Assembly (NCBI GenBank): GCA_937864895.1
Contig: CALMDF010000109.1
Location: 1-6,632 of the forward strand
Reading direction: 5' to 3'
DNA length: 6,632 nt
Origin: an uncultured Holophagales bacterium
Lineage (GTDB): Bacteria > Acidobacteriota > Thermoanaerobaculia > UBA5066
Shown here one piece after another: positions 5,319 to 6,632 of the stretch. A program made the translations under genes and the position numbers. Each line of letters starts with the position of its first letter. Positions within the stretch are counted from its first letter, which is position 1. Under the pieces are notes generated by a model. That model worked only from the letters and a program-made list of their open reading frames with translations, had not been told where the DNA came from and ran no database searches.

Positions 5319-6632
5319 TCGCAGAGGCAGTGGGCGTAGATCCCGCGAGGGTCGTTCCACGCCGAGAGCTGCTCGAGCTCGCCGGCGATGGCCTTCGCGA
5401 CCGCCGCGCCCGCTCCCCGGGCCGTCTCCGGCGCCGGGGTGAGGGTGTAGCCGAAGGAAGCGGCGATCCGGGCCGCCCGGACCGACAGGGTCGCCATCAG
5501 CTTCTCCTTGAGCGAGCGCTCCTTCTCGACGTACGTCACCTTGTACGTCTTGCCGAGCTTCGCCTTCCCGGCCGCCGAGGCGATCGCCTCGTTCAGGCCG
5601 CCGAGCTTGTCGACGAGGCCGCGCTCCTTCGCGTCCGCCCCGCTCCAGACCCGGCCGCGTGCGATCCTGTCGACGTCGTCGCGGCTCATCTTCCGGGCCT
5701 TGCCGACCCGCTCGAGGAAGTCCTCGTAGCCGCGGTCGATCATCGTCTGGATTGCCTCGCCCGCCTCCGGGGGCAGCTCGCGGTCGAGGCGGACGCCGGC
5801 CCACGGGGCCGTGCCGACGCCGTCGACGCGCATGCCGAGGTACTTCGCCATCGGCTTCTCGAAGGTGGGGAACATCCCGAAGATGCCGATGGAGCCCGTG
5901 ATCGTCTCGGGGCTCGCCCAGATCTCGTCGGAAGAGGTCGAGATCCAGTACCCCCCGGAGGCGGCGACGGAACCCATCGAGACGACGACGGGCTTCTTCG
6001 CCTCCCGCGCGAGCTGAAGCTCGCGGCGGATCACCTCGGAGGCGAAGGCGCTGCCGCCGGGGCTGTCGACCCGGAGGACGATCGCCTTCACCTTCTCGTT
6101 CTGGCGGGCGGTCCGGATGAGCGCGGCGGTCGAATCGCCGCCGACCCGTCCCGGGCCGGCCTTTCCGTCGACGATCTCGCCCTTCGCGACGACCACGGCG
6201 ACCTCGTCGCCCTTGCCCTTCGTCGAGGGACGGTCGTCCCCGAGCGCCTCGAGGTAGGTCGCCATCGAGACCTGCCTGAACGACTTCGATTTGTCGTCCT
6301 CGCCCGCGAGCTCGATCATCCGCTTGCGCACCTCGTCCCTCGGCGCCAGGCGGTCGACGAGCTTCGCGTCGAGGGCGAGCTTCGCGGGGTCGCCGCCGGC
6401 CGCCTTCAACCGCGCCGGAAGCTGCTCGACCAGCGTCGTGAGCTCCTCGGGAGTCGTCTTCCGCGCCGTCGAGACCGCGGCGAGATACGCCCGCCAGATG
6501 TCGCCCATCCACTCGAGGTCGGCTTCCTTCGCCTCGGGGGACATGTCGTTCCTCAGGTAGGGCTCCACGGCGGACTTGTACTCGCCGACGCGGAAGACGT
6601 GCCAGGTGACGCCGAGCCGGTCGATCGCGTCG
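5309..6632 (-). CDS. sppA: Signal peptide peptidase SppA, 67K (protease IV) type, C-terminal part (cut by right edge)
   Basis: SppA is a membrane-bound serine protease of family S49 that degrades released signal peptides with a Ser-Lys dyad. The window holds 440 residues plus the stop codon; the long form is usually about 580-620, so the N-terminal anchor and most of the first S49 repeat lie beyond the edge. The reading frame continues in from the window edge (DAIDRLGVTWHVFRVGEYKS). The GEYKSAVEP motif (codons near 6560-6583; Lys at 6575-6577) matches the catalytic Lys of E. coli SppA. The second repeat shows VLRVDSPGGSAFASEVI and then SMGSVAASGGYWIS, whose Ser (codon 5957-5959) is the expected nucleophile, followed by ETITGSIGIFG. 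Both catalytic residues are present, so the enzyme should be active. The C-terminus has an Ala-rich stretch and ends in WNDPRGIYAHCLCEPR. It converges on the Ig/VWFA-like gene with 3 bases between stop codons. The GTG at 6566-6568 is internal, not the start. Confidence 0.94.
   Translation of the reverse strand, partial: DAIDRLGVTWHVFRVGEYKSAVEPYLRNDMSPEAKEADLEWMGDIWRAYLAAVSTARKTTPEELTTLVEQLPARLKAAGGDPAKLALDAKLVDRLAPRDEVRKRMIELAGEDDKSKSFRQVSMATYLEALGDDRPSTKGKGDEVAVVVAKGEIVDGKAGPGRVGGDSTAALIRTARQNEKVKAIVLRVDSPGGSAFASEVIRRELQLAREAKKPVVVSMGSVAASGGYWISTSSDEIWASPETITGSIGIFGMFPTFEKPMAKYLGMRVDGVGTAPWAGVRLDRELPPEAGEAIQTMIDRGYEDFLERVGKARKMSRDDVDRIARGRVWSGADAKERGLVDKLGGLNEAIASAAGKAKLGKTYKVTYVEKERSLKEKLMATLSVRAARIAASFGYTLTPAPETARGAGAAVAKAIAGELEQLSAWNDPRGIYAHCLCEPR

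Noticed and set aside
5289..6512. Second minus-strand frame overlapping sppA
   Set aside because: It is the shifted frame of sppA, highly charged and low in complexity; the sppA frame has all S49 motifs.
1..6632. CRISPR array, transposon ends, tRNA or rRNA genes
   Set aside because: No regularly spaced repeats, terminal inverted repeats, transposase-like frames, or tRNA/rRNA-like sequences were found by eye; intergenic space is limited to gaps of 64 bases or less.

Overview
This GC-rich window (about 70% G+C by eye) carries five protein-coding genes packed almost end to end, with no RNA gene, mobile element or CRISPR array that I can see. The base composition and the two proteins related to the acidobacterial VWFA family (the group modelled as TIGR03436) point to a chromosomal segment of an Acidobacteriota bacterium, perhaps Thermoanaerobaculia-like. 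That assignment is inference: there is no rRNA or other marker gene to test it.

Layout. Three genes lie on the minus strand in the left and centre and read right to left. A secreted VWFA-related protein (2261-3970) is followed 19 bases later by a PGM2/PgcA-type phospho-sugar mutase (514-2241). After a 64-base gap with a strong GC hairpin comes the start of leuC, the large subunit of 3-isopropylmalate dehydratase, cut by the left edge (1-449). The spacing suggests that at least the first two are co-transcribed. On the plus strand, divergent from the VWFA gene across only 57 bases, is a second protein with Ig-like domains and a degenerate VWFA-like region (4028-5305). It ends 3 bases from the stop codon of a minus-strand sppA (signal peptide peptidase, protease IV), which runs off the right edge (5309-6632).

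How the genes fit together. LeuC (leucine biosynthesis), the mutase (interconversion of hexose 1- and 6-phosphates) and SppA (membrane protease acting on signal peptides) are housekeeping functions with no obvious pathway link. The distinctive part is the divergent central pair. Both proteins show the same order of elements (a strand-rich 'variable domain plus D/E-x-DG' module, a Rossmann-like VWFA core and a short C-terminal helix-strand signature), and both appear to have lost the metal-coordinating MIDAS serines. They look like distant paralogues, probably acting at the cell surface or in the periplasm, with unknown function. Apart from this pair the region looks ordinary. I found no convincing evidence of a new defence, mobile or RNA-based system.
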